Origin: Stephanodiscus triporus
Taxonomy: Eukaryota; Bacillariophyta; Thalassiosirophyceae; Thalassiosirales; Thalassiosiraceae
Assembly (NCBI GenBank): GCA_036939755.1
Contig: JALLAZ010000211.1
Coordinates: 1 to 22,275, forward strand
Reading direction: 5' to 3'
DNA length: 22,275 bases
The position numbers and the translations under genes are program-made. The notes under the pieces are model-generated. The model worked only from the letters and a program-made list of their open reading frames with translations. It ran no database searches and was not told where the DNA came from. Positions 18,854 to 22,275 of this stretch are shown piece after piece (the first letter of the stretch is position 1; every line of letters begins with the position of its first letter).

Positions 18854-21800
18854 ATCGCTCCCAATGCCGAATGCTATCCGCACGGAGTCATNTTTCATGT
18901 CATCGCTCCCAACGCCCAATGCTATCCGCACGGAGTCATACAGGAAGAACTGAAGACTAACGAGGAGGGAGATGAAAATCATTCGCAGCGAAAGCCCTGT
19001 CGTGAATGCGGGCAGGTACCCCCCGGCGCGATCCCTAACGCGCTCCACGGCCTCCCAAGCCGACATCTCCGTCTTTGATTTCTTCAACTCGCTTATCACT
19101 ACATCCGCCGGGTTGCTGACGATGGTTGCTGCGATGCCGCCTAAAGTGCCTCCGACTGGGTTCATTTTTGAAGCGATTCGTCATACACACGCGAGGGGAT
19201 GGGTTAAACGGCGGAAATTCGACCCTGCGAGGAATTGACGAAACAGAAACAATAACTCACAGAGAGATACGAGGAGGGACAGACGAATATCTTCCCTGGC
19301 AGCAGGGAACGACTCGTATAGGAAGTCAGACGCGATGTGGAACACTAGAAATTTGAACACGTTGTAGGGTATTTCCTTGACGAACCACACCGGGACCGAG
19401 CTGAACAACGAGAGCAAACCCTCCTCCCCGATCATCCTCGCCACGACGCCGAATATGTTGTCTGCGTAATCCGGCTGGGACACGGTGCGTATGCGCACCG
19501 CGTCGAAAGGTGCTAGGATGAAGCAGCAAAAAAAGCCGGCAGTTGCGGCGCCTGTCGAGGAAGAGATGCGTCGTTAGCGAAAATGCGAGCCTCGGGGGGG
19601 ATGGAATCGCTTTTCACATTTTCACACAAAGAGGAACTCACTCGCCGCGATCAGAGGTATTTCCAAAGAGGATAACACGGACGTAGCGCCGGCGTCCGAA
19701 AGCGACATGGCCGTGGTAATCAGCGACGAGTAATACCGACGGAAGTACTCCGTGAGGAAGAACCCGACGCCACCCGTGAGGAAAAACCCCACGAAGGTGG
19801 GCTCCCACCCGTTGAAGAACGCGTTCGCTCCCTCCTCCTCGAGGACTTTTGCGAACGTGCCAATTATCCCCCCGTTGTACACAGCCGGCTTTGTCTGGAC
19901 CTTCGTCTTGACGACGTCGATTGGGGTCAGGACGAGGTGCGCGATGGAAGAGCATATCCCCCCCGACGCCATGAACCGAACCACCGTCGACACGTCCAGG
20001 TTCCTCTCCCTCTCGATGGGACTGCGACCGCGAAAGCCGAAGATGGGATTCACCGGCTTGAATTTCTGTCCCTCCAGCCTCCCCGCCAGTATGTCCTCCC
20101 AGTCGTTCGTTGCCGTGGAACAGCTGAGTACATATCTCCCGAGGGCGTCGTCGTACTGCAGCCCGAAGCCCGAGGGCAGGAGCGCGAGGAGCTGATTCGA
20201 GGTTGGACCCGCGATCCACTGCGACGTGTCGACGTTACTTATCGACGCGCTCACGACGGTCTCGCTGTCGGGACCGATGAAGCTTCCGTAGCTCGTCGAC
20301 TTTCCCGTGGCGTACGAAAACGCGAAGGCCGGCCGCGCGGCGACGCCGCCGCCCCCCTGCGACTGGGGCGGCGGGTCGATGACGACGTTAATCGGCCTCT
20401 CCGCGGCGTAGCCCCTGCCGCCTTCGATCACGTCCACGCGCGCCACCTCGTACTCGAGCGTCGCCCTTGCGGTCGCGGTCGTGCCGTCCCTCCCATCCGG
20501 CGGCGAGATCGTCACGACCACGCGGTCGCCGTCTCTCGGGCCGTATCCTCCCCCCGGATGCACGACCTCGATGCGTTCCACGCTCCCCTTGAGCTTCTTC
20601 TTCCCCAGGTACGCGCGAGCCGTGGCCCGGACCGCGCCGCCCCCCCCGTCGCCGCCGGCGGGGTGCTCTATCTCCACGATCGGCGCGGTCGCGTACCCGC
20701 TCCCCCCATCAATCAGTTCCACGGCGAGTATCCTACCCGTCCTGCGCATGACCGCCACCCCTTTGGCGACCGATCCGCCGAATTTCGTCCCAAGGGTTGG
20801 CGGGTCCGGGAACGTCACGCCGACATCCGTCCCGCCATCGTATCCAGCCCCCCCGTCGACCATCTCGACTCGCTCGATGGTCGCGTCGTCGTCCGCGGCG
20901 AGTATCTGCGTGATGGAGTCCACGGGCTGGTACTCCGAGTCGAGGCATGAGAAGAGGAGGGCTATCTGCCGCAGTGCCTCCTTAGACCTGCGTATCTCCC
21001 GCTCCGTCGTCGTCGTCGTCGTCATGGTAGTCGTAGTTGCCATTGTCGACGTCGACGTCGACGACGGTGTGACGTTCCCCGACGACGACGACGACGACGG
21101 GCCGTACCTCTCCACGAGCGAATCCAGTAGCCTCCTAACTCCTTCCTTCCCGTCCTCGAAATCCAATAGCCCAACCTCGACGCTCGCGGCGAACTCCCCG
21201 AATTGTCGATTGCGTATCCTCTCGACCTCCTCCCGTCCGCTCTTGGGTGGTATCGCCCGTGCCATCGTGTACCAATACCTCTGACACCTATCGTCGAACA
21301 CCAGCAGGAAGCGAGCAAGGTACGTTATGAACGACAATGTGTACACGCGCTCGGGCTCGTCGAGCGTGACCCCCGATCGCTTGTTGATGGGCGAACGCTG
21401 ATAATTGTCGATCCCCCCCAGGTCGTCCGTCGCCGCCGTCGCGGCGGGGACGACGACCGCGGCGGCGGCCCGGGGGGGGAGGGGCGCCGTCGCAGTCGCG
21501 AGGCCCGCCAGTCCGATCCCGACGAGGCCGGCGGAGGACGAGACGACGAACCGCCGTCTGCAGACGGCGGCAACGCGCGCCGACGACGTCGCGGAGGGAA
21601 TGTCGCGACGTGGGACGTCCACCGTCGTGTCATTCGTCGTCGTCCCCCCCCCGGGGGGGGGCTGGGATCGCAGTAGTTGTCGTCGTCGTCCTCGATGGGG
21701 ACGAAGATCGACCCGTCCGACCCCCCCCGGAACGGGCGGCGGCGGGAAGAAGGAGACGACGCCGTCCTCCCGCCATCGGTGCCGATGACGTCCCCCTCCC

Positions 21801-21958
21801 CGCCGGGATCGTCGATCGTCTAGAGGAGGGACGACGAACCCGACGACGGATGCGGATGATGCGACGGCGGAGCGGAGCATCACCAGCGGCACGACGACTA
21901 CGACGACTGCGACGACGACGACGACTACGCGCGCGACGGCGCGACGGGTCGTCGTCAT
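18803..21958 (-). CDS. Phosphate-carrier-like mitochondrial carrier family protein with long, apparently plastid-directed N-terminal extension
   Basis: Exons 21958-19642, 19551-19261 and 19155-18803 (introns 90 and 105 bp, GTGAGT...CAG, all in phase) give about 986 residues. The start is the ATG at 21958, which opens an ER-type signal peptide (about 8-37, Val-rich). An Arg-rich leader follows, then CRRRFVVSSSAGLVGIGLAG (133-152) with Ala-rich sites after it, resembling a Tat-type thylakoid signal. Residues about 190-285 form a helical domain. GGxGY motifs stand near 369, 418, 469 and 513. Three carrier repeats follow, with signatures PIDVVK (679), PFDAVR (787) and PADVVI (885). The third lacks the usual basic end, as in mitochondrial phosphate carriers, and LQFFLYDSVR also fits that subfamily. 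Ordinary carriers are about 300 residues. Substrate (phosphate) and plastid envelope location are inferences. The 3' end is disturbed by duplications and one N. Confidence 0.82.
18845..18939. repeat. 47-bp duplication flanking a single N (probable assembly join)
   Basis: 18845-18891 and 18893-18939 are the same 47-bp coding segment with two differences (45 of 47 identical), separated by exactly one N at 18892. The protein repeats DSVRIA(L/F)G(V/I)GSDDMK. The most likely reading is two overlapping contig ends or two haplotypes joined with a placeholder base, so one copy should be removed from the protein model. Confidence 0.85.
21005..21099. repeat. Trinucleotide GTC/GAC microsatellites inside the carrier's first exon
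   Basis: GTC-type runs at about 21005-21024, GTCGAC alternation at 21044-21066 and GAC runs at 21081-21099 stay in frame. They encode the Thr-rich and Ser-rich linker (about residues 287-318) between the helical domain and the GGxGY repeats. Length variation here would change the linker without breaking the frame. Confidence 0.7.
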
Positions 21959-22275
21959 GGGGTCCGACCAAGGTCTAACCTTTTCGAGATATCGATGTTG
22001 GGGGAGGGAGGAGGAGGGGTTCGATGTAGTATTTTCGATCCGCGGACTGAGAGCACGGCGCACTCGGAAGCATAGTTCCTCATTCCGCGGCCCCCAACTG
22101 ACCTCAACATGCGAGTCGCACCAGCATGGTCAAGGAACCGATAAAATACGTAGGAATCACTACTTTCTGAGCTGTACCAGTCTTAGGTCAAATGTGTGGG
22201 ACGGAATGTCCAAACTTTGGCAAGATGCAAAAGGGTTGGTCTATGCATGACTAGACCACCCCTAACAGGATTTTG
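21959..22275. other. Upstream flank of the carrier gene, no other gene seen
   Basis: The carrier reading frame stays open to 22063 but without an ATG (22063 is GTG), so the start at 21958 is preferred. The remaining 200 bp have ordinary composition and no recognisable gene. The promoter should lie here, but I cannot point to a specific element. Confidence 0.4.

Noticed and set aside
19937..21284. Long plus-strand open frames (337 and 267 codons) opposite the carrier gene
   Set aside because: GC-rich DNA gives few stops on the opposite strand. The minus strand has domains and matching splice sites; the plus frames are Arg-, Pro- and Ser-rich without domains.

Overview
The window looks like nuclear DNA of a eukaryotic alga, most likely a diatom or a close stramenopile. 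Genes are split by short GT-AG introns (73 to 370 bp) whose phases match exactly. One long gene product starts with an ER signal peptide followed by a plastid-type leader, the arrangement used for complex plastids. The retroelement belongs to the tyrosine-recombinase (DIRS-like) class that is common in diatoms. A single N inside a near-perfect duplication shows this is a draft assembly. The diatom assignment is inference; the species cannot be told.

Layout. 1-490 is AT-rich and carries a chain of small hairpins. 492-1880 (+) is a broken gene of unknown family with a coiled coil and acidic tracts. About 1.9-9.33 kb holds one large DIRS-like retroelement on the minus strand: a Gag-like ORF with a Q-rich linker and a CCCH finger, a reverse transcriptase-RNase H ORF, and an overlapping tyrosine recombinase ORF that is now broken right after its catalytic tyrosine. 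Both untranslated ends of the element are strings of short stem-loops. Immediately next to its 5' end begins the C-terminal half of a chloroplast-type glutamyl endopeptidase (S9D, CGEP; 9342-11127, +, four exons). The catalytic triad is present, but most of the propeller half is missing from the window.

11.1-15.2 kb is a transposon graveyard. It holds a decayed rve-type integrase (about 12280-13400, +) with several stops, a roughly 205-bp tandem satellite that appears to have grown out of the 3' end of that coding region (about 13440-14525), and a G-run tract.

15.4-22.0 kb holds two apparently working host genes on the minus strand. The first is myo-inositol-1-phosphate synthase (three exons, 529 residues). 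The second is a very long phosphate-carrier-like member of the mitochondrial carrier family. It has a roughly 650-residue N-terminal extension with an ER signal, a second Tat-like hydrophobic segment and four GGxGY repeats. The carrier gene is strikingly GC-rich compared with the rest of the window.

The genes do not form a pathway: this is an ordinary eukaryotic gene neighbourhood invaded by mobile DNA. The most unusual items are the hairpin chains at both ends of the retroelement and the extended, apparently plastid-directed phosphate carrier.
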